A stretch of 64,000 nt of DNA from Marchantia polymorpha subsp. ruderalis (lineage: Eukaryota > Streptophyta > Marchantiopsida > Marchantiales > Marchantiaceae), in the NCBI GenBank assembly GCA_037833965.1, contig AP031358.1:14392001-14456000 (forward strand). Reading direction: 5' to 3'. Position 1 is the stretch's first letter; each line of letters starts with the position of its first letter. The notes beneath the pieces were generated by a model. The model was not told where the DNA came from and did not search any database. It saw nothing but the letters and a program-made list of their open reading frames with translations. The translations under genes were made by a program, and so were the position numbers. This document shows positions 15,560 through 26,628 of this stretch, one piece after another.

Positions 15560-18391
15560 ATGTCGACTGGGGCTGGCGGGAGCAACCTAAGTGCTAGAGC
15601 TGTCCGCAAGTTCCGACGAGATTCCGAGAAGGCCGTGGAAGAGACACGGCGTCAAAACAAGAAAACACCAAAAAGAGTACCTAAGCCTAGTTCGGCCGAC
15701 ATCCTTGGGGAACCTACCCCCGACGACTCGGAACCAAACTTGGTGCTTACAGTTCTACTAGATATTCCTTGCACGGACCCGCCTAGTGAAGTAGAACCGA
15801 CCGCCCGAGAACCGTCGACAGACACACCGATGGCGGATGGGCAAGCCAATGTGCGGCTACCTCAGCCGATTACTAAACATTCCTACCCGAAGTACAAAGG
15901 GAGTGGGGATGACGACGATGCAGATTCATACATCAAGTTATTCGAGTCGATGTCTATTGCCAATCGCGAGATCGCAGACGACGACCGACTAAGGATCTTT
16001 CCAAGCCTTCTGCGGAAGAAAGCGAGGAGTTGGTATAATCACGAGAGCATCGATCCGGCTGGGTTGACAACATGGGCCCAGCTGAAGGAGAAGTTCCTTC
16101 GCCGCTTTCGCGAGCTCGGCTACGACAGCCGGGTTTTGACAAAGTTACGTAATTTGCAGCGAGAGAAGAAGGAGAGTCTGCGTGACTACACTGAGAGATT
16201 TCTAGACCTCCTTGACAGAATACCGAAAACAGGACCAGGGTCCCCTTTCTCGGTACAACAAGCTGTGGATTGGTACGTGACGGGTTTAACTCGGGAGATG
16301 GAGACTTTTTGCCGACGCAGCAAGTGCGACACTATTGAGGATGTGATTGCGTCGGCAGAAGCCTTCGAAACTTCCACTCTCAACCGAAGAGGGAGAGAGA
16401 GGCGGGAGTCGAAGGAGCGAAAACCGAAGGGAGGGCGGAGACGACGTAGAGGTACAACTCCGTCATCGGAGGAATCGTCTTCGGACGAGAACCGTTCTTC
16501 ATCCGAAGAAGAGGAAACCTCATCGTCGGAGGAGGAGAAGAAGAGGAAGAAGCATGGGTCAGCGAAGAAAAAGGGCATCCGACGAGTGACTACGGACAGA
16601 GCGCCGGGAGATATAGCTTCGAAGATGGAGACCCTTGTGAAGGACTTCGCCGATCTCAAGGTTCAAGTGGTAGGCGGGCATGATCGCAGAAAATCACCCG
16701 GGAGAGTGCGAGCGAACTTATGGTGTACTACGTGCGGGGCGGTGGGGCATGCAAACACCGAGTGCCTTACCACCCGTCCGTCATATCCAGTCAACGCAGT
16801 AGAGTGGGCGCAACCGTACTATGGAGAGCACCCTCAGTACTACGGAGAGGCGAGCGAAGAGACAGCCTACGCCGTCCAGTCGGTTCCTACCCCTCCTGCA
16901 GTTTCAGCAATGCAAGTCCCACGATATATTCCGGTGGATCGGGCCACTACGGTACCTGTGAGGCGGAGAGCACCTCCAGGGACGTTTGACCCACCGCCAC
17001 CGCGAGCTTGTTATAATTGCGGGGAAGTTGGGCACTTCTCACCGCAGTGTCCCCATCCAAAAAGGCGAAACGATTATGCTCCGACATGTAGTAATTGCAA
17101 GAAGGTCGGGCACACTGCGCCAGAGTGTGATCAGCCACCAGTCCCTCGGCCAGTGGTACGATTTGTGAACACTCCTGCCAAGGAGGACGTGCAAGTTAAC
17201 CAGGTCGAAGTAGGTTCAGACGGGGATGGCGAAGACGAAGAATGGCCGGCTGAAGAGGTTATGTGCGCACGGGTCGAAACTCGTAGCTCCAAGAAATCCA
17301 AGGAGCAAGAGCGTGACACTCGCAAGCACGAACGGAGAACCGCCGACCGGACGGGGAAAGGAAAGGAGAAGACATCCAGCAAGTCCGACTCGCGACCTGC
17401 TCGGAAGTCTTCGGCTACGCGGGAGGCACCAGCAGTGCGCCCCCAGACGGCAGTCGAGGACGAGCCAGTGCGCCTACTGAAACGGGACTACGCTCCGGAT
17501 ATCCGCAACGAGGTAACCAACCTGCTGAAGGAAGCGATCCGCACGCAAAAGGACCCACCGCGGCCAGACTTGACATCCTCCCTTGGGGCGAAGTTGGCAG
17601 CCACCGTGGAACCTCGCAGAGCGTCGCCGACCCCGGCGACCCAACGCGCCCACTATGACTTGGTTGAAGATCTCGGGAGTCGAAAAGTGAACATCACGTT
17701 CAAGCAGCTCTTGGAGGACAATAAGACGTACCGGAGAATGTTGATGCTTTCGCTACGGCATCCGCGGAAGCCGCGCGCATCCGCATCCTCTCAAGTATAT
17801 CAAGTGGAGAGCGAAGACCAAGGGCCACCCGAGATCGATGTGGAAATAGCAGGATGTTGTGTACGCAGAGTGCCAATCGACTCTGGATCAGGAGTCAACA
17901 TAATGACGGAGGATAAAGCGAGAGCCTTGGGGTTCAGTCAATACGAACCCTCGAAGCGTGTGTTGAGATTAGCGGATCAGACGCGGAGAATGCCTGCAGG
18001 TATGCTGCGCAATGTCAAGACAACCATCGGGGGTGCAGACTTTCGGTTGACGTATATCATCCTTCAACCGATGATGAAGCAGGGCTATGACGTTCTGCTC
18101 GGGCGACCATGGCTATATGGTGCACAAGTCAGATGTGATTGGCGAAGACATCGCCTTAAGTTTCCTCATCCTTCGGAACCGACCAAAACCATTACGGTGC
18201 CCTGGAATAGGGTCAGGCACGAAGGAGAGACCCCATCGACAAGTGCAGGTTACACATCGGGAGAGGACAGTGAGTCGACCGCGCGATCGGATTCCAGTGG
18301 TACCGAATCCGATTACTTCGTGGGATTCGTTGCCTGCTGTTCGGTGGAAGAAGAAGAAGAGACGGAAGCTATTCAGCCGGAAGACGAATAG
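15560..18391 (+). CDS. gag-pro: Gag-protease polyprotein (copy 2), 943 aa
   Basis: Same domain order as copy 1: capsid-like domain, acidic/basic hinge, three CCHC knuckles, retropepsin with DSGSG. Two nucleotide differences from copy 1 were noticed: a silent C-to-T at 15838 and C-to-A at 17916, changing Thr to Lys just downstream of the protease active site. The change lies outside the catalytic triplet and need not inactivate the enzyme. The ORF ends at the same recoding UAG. Confidence 0.93.
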   Translation: MSTGAGGSNLSARAVRKFRRDSEKAVEETRRQNKKTPKRVPKPSSADILGEPTPDDSEPNLVLTVLLDIPCTDPPSEVEPTAREPSTDTPMADGQANVRLPQPITKHSYPKYKGSGDDDDADSYIKLFESMSIANREIADDDRLRIFPSLLRKKARSWYNHESIDPAGLTTWAQLKEKFLRRFRELGYDSRVLTKLRNLQREKKESLRDYTERFLDLLDRIPKTGPGSPFSVQQAVDWYVTGLTREMETFCRRSKCDTIEDVIASAEAFETSTLNRRGRERRESKERKPKGGRRRRRGTTPSSEESSSDENRSSSEEEETSSSEEEKKRKKHGSAKKKGIRRVTTDRAPGDIASKMETLVKDFADLKVQVVGGHDRRKSPGRVRANLWCTTCGAVGHANTECLTTRPSYPVNAVEWAQPYYGEHPQYYGEASEETAYAVQSVPTPPAVSAMQVPRYIPVDRATTVPVRRRAPPGTFDPPPPRACYNCGEVGHFSPQCPHPKRRNDYAPTCSNCKKVGHTAPECDQPPVPRPVVRFVNTPAKEDVQVNQVEVGSDGDGEDEEWPAEEVMCARVETRSSKKSKEQERDTRKHERRTADRTGKGKEKTSSKSDSRPARKSSATREAPAVRPQTAVEDEPVRLLKRDYAPDIRNEVTNLLKEAIRTQKDPPRPDLTSSLGAKLAATVEPRRASPTPATQRAHYDLVEDLGSRKVNITFKQLLEDNKTYRRMLMLSLRHPRKPRASASSQVYQVESEDQGPPEIDVEIAGCCVRRVPIDSGSGVNIMTEDKARALGFSQYEPSKRVLRLADQTRRMPAGMLRNVKTTIGGADFRLTYIILQPMMKQGYDVLLGRPWLYGAQVRCDWRRHRLKFPHPSEPTKTITVPWNRVRHEGETPSTSAGYTSGEDSESTARSDSSGTESDYFVGFVACCSVEEEEETEAIQPEDE

Positions 18392-18397
18392 CAATTA
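18389..18397 (+). promoter_or_regulatory. UAG-CAA-UUA readthrough site (copy 2)
   Basis: Identical GAA-TAG-CAA-TTA-ACT context to copy 1, again the only stop between gag-pro and pol. Confidence 0.75.
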
Positions 18398-21232
18398 ACT
18401 GTGGGACTGGGAAGGAGTGAGACGAGTCACACTGAGGGCATTGTCGACCCTAGTGACTGTCACGAAGTACAACTCAGTCCCGGCAAGTGCTTGAAGGTAT
18501 CAAGCGCAGTGAGAGGAGACGAGCTAAGGAAAGTACAGGCCTTCCTTAGCCATTATGTCGACGTCTTCGCCTGGAAGATCGAAGACATGAAGGGGATACC
18601 TGCACGGTATGGGGAACACCGTATCGATTTACTGGACGACTCAGTACCCATACGACAGCGCCAGTATCGCCTCAACCCAAAGTACTCCTTGCTAGTGAAA
18701 GAGGAGATAGATAAGTACTTGAGCGCTGGTATTATTTACCCTGTGCTCAGCAGCGAGTGGGTGTCGCCGATTGTTATCGTACCCAAGAAGTTGACGGGTA
18801 AGATACGAGTGTGTCAGGATTTCCGGAAGTTGAATGCAGCAACACGCAAGGATCATCACCCGTTACCATTCACGGATGCCATTCTAGACCATGTCGCAGG
18901 ACATGAATGTTATAGCTTCCTGGATGGGTTCTCAGGTTACAATCAGGTGTCTATCCGTGAACAGGACAAGGATAAAACTACGTTCACAACCGACTGGGGA
19001 ACTTACGCATACCACAAGATGCCCTTCGGTCTGTGCAACGCGCCTGCCACCTTTCAACGGATGATGACCAATATCTTTCAGGAACAACTGAGGAAGTTCC
19101 TGGAAATATTCATAGATGACTTCTGTGTCTTTGGGAAGCGGTCTGAACACCTAAGTCACTTGAAGCAGACCTTCGATAAATGTAGAGAGAGCAGTTTATC
19201 ACTGCATCCCGAGAAGTGCTTTTTCTTTATGACTAGTGGGATCTTGTTGGGTCATCGGGTCTCGGCAGAAGGCATTGCAGTGGACGTCGAGAAGGTCAAG
19301 GTTATACTCGAGCTTGAGCCACCCACGAATCTAAGAGAGCTGAGAGCATTCCTGGGTCATGTGGGCTACTACCGAAGATTCATACACATGTATGCAATAC
19401 TAGCGGCGGACCTGACCAAGTTGTTGAAGAAGGACGAGCCTTATGCTTGGGGTGCGAACCAGCAGTCAGCATTTGAGGCTCTGAAAGCAAAACTCACGAC
19501 TGCTCCCGTACTAAGGAGTCCAGACTGGAATCGACCATTCCATGTTTACGTTGACACCTCGGCATTCGCCATCGGTGTAGTACTGAGTCAAAAGGATGAC
19601 AACAAAAAGGACTACCCGATCTACTTCGCGAGCCGACAGCTGTCTCTAGCGGAGCGGAAGTACACCACGACGGAGAGAGAAGCGTTGGGGATGGTGTACT
19701 CCTGTAAAAAGTTCCGTCACTACCTAATCTGCTACGAGTTTGTGTTCCATGTGGACCACTACGCATTGCAACACCTAGTCAAGAAAGCCGACCTATCCGG
19801 TCGAATCGCCAGGTGGGTGTTATTACTACAAGAGTTCACCTACACAGTCCAGACCAGGAAAGGGGTGCACCACGAAAATGCGGATTACTTGTCCCGATTA
19901 TGGACACAGCCGACAGAGGAGGAATTGGTGGACGATTTTCCAGATGAAGAGTTATTTCAGTTGTCTGCAGGACATGAGTCCCGCTATGCCGACCTATATC
20001 GATATCTGCTAACCCTCCAGTGTCCCGAAGGCATGGATTTGGAACAGCGAACTGTCTTTATTCATAAGGCAGGTCCGTATCAACTCCAGCAGGGGGTTTT
20101 GTTCAAGAAGATGGCGGATGAGCGCTTATGCAGATGCCTGGAGGAATCAGAAGTACCAAGAATAGTGAGTGCGATGCATACAGAGGAGGCGGGTGGACAC
20201 TATGCCACCAGGAACACGGTCACAAAGATCCTAAACGCGGGATATTGGTGGCCGACCATGTTTAAGGATGTTCTGGATTACATCCGCAAGTGCGACAGTT
20301 GCCAGAGGACGGGGAGACCGACGCCTACAACACGCTGGCCCCTGACTCCCATCATGCCTCTAGCACCTTTCGAAAAGTGGGGTATTGACTTTGTAGGGCC
20401 GATACAACCAGTGACTAGAAGTACACGAAGGCGCTACATTCTGGTAGCAACGGACTATGCCACCAAAATGGTAGAGGCCAGAGCCACCAGAAGGGATGAT
20501 GCTGCCACAGTCGCCGCATTCTTGTTTGAGTCGATCATCACACGCTACGGATGTCCCTTAGAGCTAGTCAGCGACCCGGGCACGCATTTTCTGAATCAGA
20601 TCATCGAAGATCTGACACGGTATTTCCACATCAAGCACCGGAAGACTACTCCCTACAATCCCAAGGCAAATGGACTAACGGAGAAGTCCAATGGTCTGCT
20701 GTGTAAAATACTACTCAAGGTCACGGTGAATCACGCTCACGACTGGGATACGAAGCTAGCAGCCGCTCTATGGGCGTACCGCACAGCTGAGAAGATCACG
20801 ACCAAACAGACACCATACTTTCTGGTGTATGGGCAACACCCGATCCTCCCGATCGAATTTGAAGTACCCACCCATCGAACGATGGATTTGCAGAGGATGG
20901 GCGCAGAGGAGAGTCAGCTCTACAGGTTACAGGAAGTCACGCTGCTGGATGAGAGGAGAAGAGACGCCGAAGATCGCACCAGGAAAATCCAGCTCCGCCG
21001 AAAGGAGAGATACGATAAAAAGATCAAACCGGTACTCCTGCAGGCGGGTGATTTGGCATTGCTCTACGACAGCAGGCATGCCAGATTCCCAGGCAAACTG
21101 CACCTAAGGTGGATGGGACCTTACAGGGTTGTCGAAGTCTTCCCGAATGGATCCATCCAACTTGCGGACCTGGCCGGCGATTTGTTAGGCACCCGAGTGA
21201 ACGGGTGGCGGTTGAAGAAATACCACATGTGA
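18392..21232 (+). CDS. pol: Pol: reverse transcriptase, RNase H and integrase (copy 2)
   Basis: Colinear with copy 1; I saw no amino-acid difference. RT (FIDD), RNase H (D-E-D-D) and integrase (HHCC and D-D(35)-E) signatures are all intact, ending with the GPY module and TGA at 21230. With an intact upstream gag-pro and intact flanking LTRs, the right-hand element (10115-26628) has every visible requirement for autonomous transposition. Expression is expected by readthrough of the UAG at 18389. Confidence 0.95.
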   Translation, partial: QLTVGLGRSETSHTEGIVDPSDCHEVQLSPGKCLKVSSAVRGDELRKVQAFLSHYVDVFAWKIEDMKGIPARYGEHRIDLLDDSVPIRQRQYRLNPKYSLLVKEEIDKYLSAGIIYPVLSSEWVSPIVIVPKKLTGKIRVCQDFRKLNAATRKDHHPLPFTDAILDHVAGHECYSFLDGFSGYNQVSIREQDKDKTTFTTDWGTYAYHKMPFGLCNAPATFQRMMTNIFQEQLRKFLEIFIDDFCVFGKRSEHLSHLKQTFDKCRESSLSLHPEKCFFFMTSGILLGHRVSAEGIAVDVEKVKVILELEPPTNLRELRAFLGHVGYYRRFIHMYAILAADLTKLLKKDEPYAWGANQQSAFEALKAKLTTAPVLRSPDWNRPFHVYVDTSAFAIGVVLSQKDDNKKDYPIYFASRQLSLAERKYTTTEREALGMVYSCKKFRHYLICYEFVFHVDHYALQHLVKKADLSGRIARWVLLLQEFTYTVQTRKGVHHENADYLSRLWTQPTEEELVDDFPDEELFQLSAGHESRYADLYRYLLTLQCPEGMDLEQRTVFIHKAGPYQLQQGVLFKKMADERLCRCLEESEVPRIVSAMHTEEAGGHYATRNTVTKILNAGYWWPTMFKDVLDYIRKCDSCQRTGRPTPTTRWPLTPIMPLAPFEKWGIDFVGPIQPVTRSTRRRYILVATDYATKMVEARATRRDDAATVAAFLFESIITRYGCPLELVSDPGTHFLNQIIEDLTRYFHIKHRKTTPYNPKANGLTEKSNGLLCKILLKVTVNHAHDWDTKLAAALWAYRTAEKITTKQTPYFLVYGQHPILPIEFEVPTHRTMDLQRMGAEESQLYRLQEVTLLDERRRDAEDRTRKIQLRRKERYDKKIKPVLLQAGDLALLYDSRHARFPGKLHLRWMGPYRVVEVFPNGSIQLADLAGDLLGTRVNGWRLKKYHM

Positions 21233-21256
21233 GTGTTCGCGTGGGCGCTCACAATT

Positions 21257-21269
21257 GAGGAGGGGGGCA
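21257..21269 (+). other. Polypurine tract (copy 2)
   Basis: GAGGAGGGGGGCA directly before LTR 3 at 21270. Confidence 0.8.
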
Positions 21270-22514
21270 TGTGATACCCCACTTTTGGCAATTTTGAGGA
21301 AATTAAAACATTTTTGAAAAACTGTACCCTGGCAGCATTGTAAATAGCCTTCGGTACATCAAAACAGAGTGAATCCGGAAGATCGCGGGGATTCTCGAGG
21401 GATCTCGTAGAATCTGGGATTTGGGGTGCCGCAGTAAGGACAGGCACCACCCTCCCTGCGAGCTCCGCAGTTAGGATCTCTACGGCGCAAGGCGCAAAAC
21501 CCGCCTTCGGAGGTTGCGTCCGCGGCTGTAGGGAAACCCCCGTAATTAGGTAAACCCTCGGGCGCCTTGACCAAGTTGGATCCCGTTGGAAAGAGCTCGA
21601 CGCGCTGATTCCAACGAGCCCAAGAACGCTTGGAACGGACGAGGACTTAGGGAGTTATCGCTACGGGAAGAAACGGAGGCGGTCGCCTACGGCGGAAGGA
21701 GTTCGCCACCGGCGCGAATTCCGCCTACGCTGAAGGGGGATTCAAGTTTTGTCCTATGCGCGGGCGAAGGCGTTCGCCTGTGCACAGGCGAAGTAGAGTT
21801 AGGGAAGGCGCAAAGTCCGCCTACGCACAGGCGTACGCCTGTGCACAGGCACTTCGGCGTCGGCGGGAAATCCGCCTTGGGCCCTAGAAATGCGCCTTGT
21901 GAGGTAGAAAGTGTACGGCGCCTTCCGCGCCAGCGCAGCGCCGCGTACGTCGGAAGAGTCGCCAGAGTAATCCAACAGGTACGGACCGTGCGGACGGCAC
22001 GGGTGGATGCGCCCTTGGGCGGACGGAGTTGCGGCGGCGGAAGCGCCGACGGAGAGACCAGGAACGGACAGACTGGACGGAGACGGCTGACCACGGTCAA
22101 CGCCTTCCGCGCCAGCGCAGCGCCGCGGACGGAATTCGCCTGCGCACAGGCGAACGCCTGTGCACAGGAGGATGTTCAAGTTCCGCACCGGCGGAGGATC
22201 CGCCGAGGCCCCTGCCTGCGCACAGGCAGGAGTTGAATTTTTGTCCGACATGCGGACACACGCGTCAAGGCAGAAGGAGATTGGCCGAGGGGCGGTACGA
22301 ACAAGTGTACCGCGCAAGGCGGAAAACTCGCCTTCGGCGCTACGCCCCCATGTCCGGAGGGTGACACGCTCGCGGAGTTCAAATCCGCCAATTCGAGCGT
22401 GAGAGTTTAATCGACGACGGCGGAGCGTGAAGCCGCGCGTGAGAGCGAAGACCGTTCCAGCGTACAGCCGGCGCGGCCATCAAGTGAGACGTTCTTCACG
22501 ACCAAGAGCCGACC

Positions 22515-25500
22515 ATGACCTTCGACCGGGCGGCGGAGAACGTCCCATTCTTGAATTCGCGATTCCAATCTCTTGTGCGCGCTGCGCGCATCCATCTCCT
22601 GGCTGCGGAACATTCTCGACGTCGTCACACAGGAGATTTCTTGTTGATTGAGGGAGAAGTGAGTGCGCGTGATTTGGAATTGAGAGCGATTAGAGTTTGC
22701 CGAGAGAGAAAGAAACGCGGACAGTGCGGAAGCAGAATGAGCGGGCGAGCGAACCCCAGGAACGCAATGACGAGACCGAGCAGATTGCGGATGGTGCCAC
22801 TTCGCCTGCCGCAGAACGGGCTGCGCGCTTTCGAAGAGCGCTTAATAGCAAGAAAGCTCGATTTCTTGCTATGGGGATGGAATTACATCTGCGCGAATAT
22901 GGTGCGCGAGTGGCTAGAGCCACAGGGACCACCCTCGCGCGGATTGCGTCCGCATGTTGACCGGTGGACAGTCCAAGATTGGGCGCAGGCGTTGGGAAGA
23001 TGTGCTGGCATGCCAGGACATCTCCTTTTCGACAGCGAGAGCATCAAGGTGACCAAGCAAGAAGAGGCGCAATTTGTGGAGCTGTTCAAGACCCGGAGGT
23101 CTACCAAGAATGGGTACAGGACCCGTGATTACAAAGATCGATTTCGCCGGACTTTGTCCGCGGCGCTGATGCAATTACTGCAGCCGCACCGCGCCTGCTA
23201 CATCACATTGTGGCAGGTCTCTTTTGTGGAGTGCGTCATCGAGGGAACTCCCATTCACTGGGCGAGCATCCTGCACAGGGTGATGCGACAGCACGCGTTT
23301 GAGGAGAAGGGGGGAACTCTAAACCATCTTTCTCCTTTCCTCATCAATTTTTATCGACAGCGGAATTGTTTGACAGCGGCGGAGCTTGAACATTTTCCGC
23401 CATTGTCCATCGACCATCCCGGGAAGTATGTGCGGGAGTACGAGGTCGACACTGATGCGGAGGAGTCACCGACTTCTACCCCATCAAGACGGAGGGATGA
23501 AGGGAGACACACTCCTGCAGCGCGAGTGCCGCGGAAGCGGCGATGGAGGGAAGAGTCCGAAGAGGAGCAGCATCAAGAACCCTCTGCTCCCATTCGACCG
23601 CGGCCGCTGTGCGAGCCATACAGCCGGCCGAAGCAGAAGGCACGCAGGCTGGTGTTACCAGCTGATAGTGCAGACACGGCGACGATTGCGACGGAGATAG
23701 GAAGTGCGTCGCCAGAGAGGCGAGAGGAAGCGCGGACGACCGCAGGAGCAGCGGGCCACGCTGCAACCTCGTCGGGAGAGAGGCCGCCTACGGGCCAAGG
23801 GCCTCCGGAGTTACCACGTGCGATGCGGACAGAGGTTCCGTTTGCGCACAGGCGAACCTCCGCGGACGGACGAGCCTCCGCGGACCGGCGAACACAAGTG
23901 GACGTGGATCTACGCTTACGCGTGGGAAGGAGCAGTCCGCCTGTGCACAGAACACCTCCGCACGTGCCGCCTGTGCACAGGCAAGAATCGCCCCCGTTCC
24001 AACGTAGGAAGGGGAAGGAGCCGGCGGAAGAACCGCTTACGAGACACCGGCCCTCGGGGCCAGACCCACCGGCGCACCACGCGCCGCAATTCGCGCCTTC
24101 GGCGCCAGGGCCTTCGAGCCGAGGGGACACGAGCAGAGAGCGTGCGGAGGCCGCACCATCGGCGGGAAGTCCGCCGATGGATGCGCCTTCGGCAGTAGGG
24201 CCTATAGGCCAAGGAACATCGGGCGTGCGGCCCCCGGCCATGTCGCCTTCGGCGATAGATGTCCGCGGCGCTACGCCTGCGACGGACAAGGCGCCGGCAA
24301 ATGCGCCTGCGCACGGGCCGGGCACAGCCCCCACGGACCGATCAAGGGAGCAGCAGACGGAGGAGCGGAGTGACTGTCCGCAGGACGACATCTCGATGCG
24401 CGATGCGCAATCCAATCCCGCGCAGCCACCCTCCGCTCGATCGCCTTCGGCGACGGACGACGGCGACAGAGAGAATGCGGTGGGCAATCAACCAGCGAGC
24501 GACGGGGATGCCGCTCGGATACATTCGCCTTCCGCCTTAGACATTTTGGCGACGAGCAGCGAGGCCGCAGCCGTGCCTTCGCAGGCAGCACACGTCGAGG
24601 ACGTGCAGCCCCACTCGGGGCAGTCGCCGACGCATTCAATGGCGACTGAAATTCTCCACTCGGATGATGACGACGGGGGCTCCACGGAAGAAATGTCAGG
24701 AGCAGAAGACACCGAGGAGGAGGAGGAGGAAATTGTTGGAGCGCCGGCGGCGGCGCTCTCTGAGCAGGTGATTCCGTTGCTGCGGTACTTGGATCGCAAG
24801 GTCGATAAATACGCCGACCCACTCCAGCCGGGATCTTACATCGAGTTAGTGCGCAGGCGGACTCGCACTAAAGTCCACACCAGCAAGCTATTAGCTAGAG
24901 TGGACCAGGAGTTGAGGGACTTGAAGGAGAAGCATGAGTGCTTGTGGGGACAGTACAAGCTTAATCAGAAATTCTACAAGCACTCCGAGAAGATGAAGGA
25001 TGAGAAACTGGGCGAGCTCACCAAGGAGCAGGTGAAGGTCAAGGAAGCACTCGATTCTGAGCAGGTCCAGAATCGGATTTTGTTAGAGGAGCTCGTGCGA
25101 CAGACGCGGTTGTTGGAGCAATGTCAGCTCGCACGGCAGGCGGATGAAGAATTAATCCGCAGTTTGCAGTCAGAGTGTGGCGAATTGAGAGCGCAACGTG
25201 CTGAAGCCGAATCGCAATTAGTGACGATTGAAGAGGATCGCAGGAAGGAGGCGGATCGCACGAAGGTGGAGACGGCGAGGCGAGTCGCCCACTGTCTCAA
25301 GGGCTACGCCCACTGGGAAGTGAAGGCGCAGGAGAAACTCACACTGCGTGAGTTTGAATTGCGCGCAGCCGGGTTGTTGTCAGGCGACAGTAGGAGTCGG
25401 CGGAAGGTAGCGAAGAAGCTCGAGGCCTTTCTGTCGAAGGCACAGGATACCATGTCCGCCCTCGAGGGGGAGGTATCCGCGGCGTTGCAGCGGTTGGGAC

Positions 25501-25619
25501 TGCGTAGTCGAGCGGAAGAGTGGCAGGGTAGGGAGTTAGTGCGCGGCAGTCGGCCGCGCAGGAGACGTAGTACAGGTTCCGCGGAGTGTAGTGTAGCGTG
25601 GTTCCGTGCAGGCGTGTAG
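22515..25619 (+). CDS. U3-encoded ORF of the LTR, 1034 aa (copy 3)
   Basis: Third copy, with no protein difference from copy 2 that I could see. It lies in the outermost 3' LTR, the copy that would be carried in full at the 3' end of a genomic transcript of the right-hand element. Same layout as copy 1; function unknown. Confidence 0.8.
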   Translation: MTFDRAAENVPFLNSRFQSLVRAARIHLLAAEHSRRRHTGDFLLIEGEVSARDLELRAIRVCRERKKRGQCGSRMSGRANPRNAMTRPSRLRMVPLRLPQNGLRAFEERLIARKLDFLLWGWNYICANMVREWLEPQGPPSRGLRPHVDRWTVQDWAQALGRCAGMPGHLLFDSESIKVTKQEEAQFVELFKTRRSTKNGYRTRDYKDRFRRTLSAALMQLLQPHRACYITLWQVSFVECVIEGTPIHWASILHRVMRQHAFEEKGGTLNHLSPFLINFYRQRNCLTAAELEHFPPLSIDHPGKYVREYEVDTDAEESPTSTPSRRRDEGRHTPAARVPRKRRWREESEEEQHQEPSAPIRPRPLCEPYSRPKQKARRLVLPADSADTATIATEIGSASPERREEARTTAGAAGHAATSSGERPPTGQGPPELPRAMRTEVPFAHRRTSADGRASADRRTQVDVDLRLRVGRSSPPVHRTPPHVPPVHRQESPPFQRRKGKEPAEEPLTRHRPSGPDPPAHHAPQFAPSAPGPSSRGDTSRERAEAAPSAGSPPMDAPSAVGPIGQGTSGVRPPAMSPSAIDVRGATPATDKAPANAPAHGPGTAPTDRSREQQTEERSDCPQDDISMRDAQSNPAQPPSARSPSATDDGDRENAVGNQPASDGDAARIHSPSALDILATSSEAAAVPSQAAHVEDVQPHSGQSPTHSMATEILHSDDDDGGSTEEMSGAEDTEEEEEEIVGAPAAALSEQVIPLLRYLDRKVDKYADPLQPGSYIELVRRRTRTKVHTSKLLARVDQELRDLKEKHECLWGQYKLNQKFYKHSEKMKDEKLGELTKEQVKVKEALDSEQVQNRILLEELVRQTRLLEQCQLARQADEELIRSLQSECGELRAQRAEAESQLVTIEEDRRKEADRTKVETARRVAHCLKGYAHWEVKAQEKLTLREFELRAAGLLSGDSRSRRKVAKKLEAFLSKAQDTMSALEGEVSAALQRLGLRSRAEEWQGRELVRGSRPRRRRSTGSAECSVAWFRAGV

Positions 25620-25655
25620 CGTAGTGCAGTGTAGTGTTAGGTAGGACTTAGAAGG

Positions 25656-25663
25656 TATAAAAT
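25656..25663 (+). promoter_or_regulatory. LTR 3 TATA box
   Basis: TATAAAAT; from this 3' LTR it would point into flanking DNA to the right. Confidence 0.6.
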
Positions 25664-26628
25664 AGTTCCAGGCGTTTTGCCTGGGGTTCTTTCCCATCAG
25701 AAGTGCAGATCAGGAACCCATTTCCTTTGCGTGTTTGTGTCCTTGAGTTCTGTCACCACGCACGAGGAGTTACAACTTAGCGTTCCGCATTTTGTAGCTG
25801 AAGGCCTTCGGCCGAATGTTCAGAGCTAGTACATTGGTTAGAGACTTGAGTAGTTCGGATCTGCACCTGCGGGTGACTGCCGATGCTCAGAGCCAGTGAC
25901 TAGTTAGATACTTGAACAGTTTCGCCCCTACACCTTCGAGTGTTTCTTTCTGATTGTACTCCTTGGGATTTTTCCCCTGAATGCCAAAGTGAAGTTTTGC
26001 TACTTCGTGTAAGCCTTGGTTGTAAATTCAGGTTACGCTGCAGCAGGTGCCTTGAGGGCAACCCCTGTAGTATTTCTGGGAATGACAAGTGCCTGAGAAT
26101 TCAAACTCTTCAATAGACTGTTGTTGTGTTACTGGAATGTTTCACAGTGAGTCCTTCAGTGCGGACCTGTGTTCTCTGCGCGTTTTGTGAGTTGAGAGTG
26201 TTGTTCACCGCGTCTGAGTGACTTCGATCCGAAGTAGGTAGTCCAAACCGGGTTTCCTACACTAGCAGCAAGCTAGTGGAAGCGTTGTAAAAGCCGGAGT
26301 TGGAAGTCACTGCCCGCAGCTTTGCCGAGTGTGCTCGTGAGAGACTTTCCCCCTGAAATCTTGAAGTAGAGGTCCTAACGGATCTCTGGGTTGTGTTTCT
26401 GTAGTTTCAGGTGTGTGTGTGTGTGTGTGATACGCTGCACTGTGCGACCTCCGAGTGCGCTCCGAGTGGACACTTGCAGTATTTCTGGGAGTGACAGTTG
26501 CCTGAGAATTCAAACTCCTCAATAGTCTGTTAAAACGTGACACTTTGTACCCTGTGTGTTCCTCTGTCCCTGTGGGTTCGACCTTTCTACCACTATATTG
26601 CAGTTTTAGCCTTTAGTGGGTTATTACA

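Larger units (their letters stand above)
1..26628 (+). mobile_element. Tandem array of a giant-LTR Ty3/gypsy retrotransposon (LTR-int-LTR-int-LTR)
   Basis: The sequence repeats with an exact period of 11155 bp: the U3 ORF begins at 205, 11360 and 22515, gag at 4405 and 15560, pol at 7237 and 18392. The order is LTR, internal, shared LTR, internal, LTR. LTRs begin TGTGATACC and end GGTTATTACA. Very few substitutions separate the copies, and all gag-pro, pol and U3 ORFs are open apart from one conserved UAG, so the array is young. The RT motif FIDD, integrase without a visible chromodomain and tRNA-Asp-type primer site fit the OTA (Ogre/Tat/Athila) branch of plant Ty3/gypsy; this is a family-level inference. 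The left end is outside the window. The right end abuts an older inverted LTR fragment at 26629. Confidence 0.95.
21270..26628 (+). repeat. LTR 3, 5359 bp, right end of the array
   Basis: Differs from LTR 2 at one position noticed (C at 21329 for A at 10174). Ends GGTTATTACA at 26628, followed by ATGAG, the expected 3' target duplication; its partner would lie left of the window. Confidence 0.95.
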
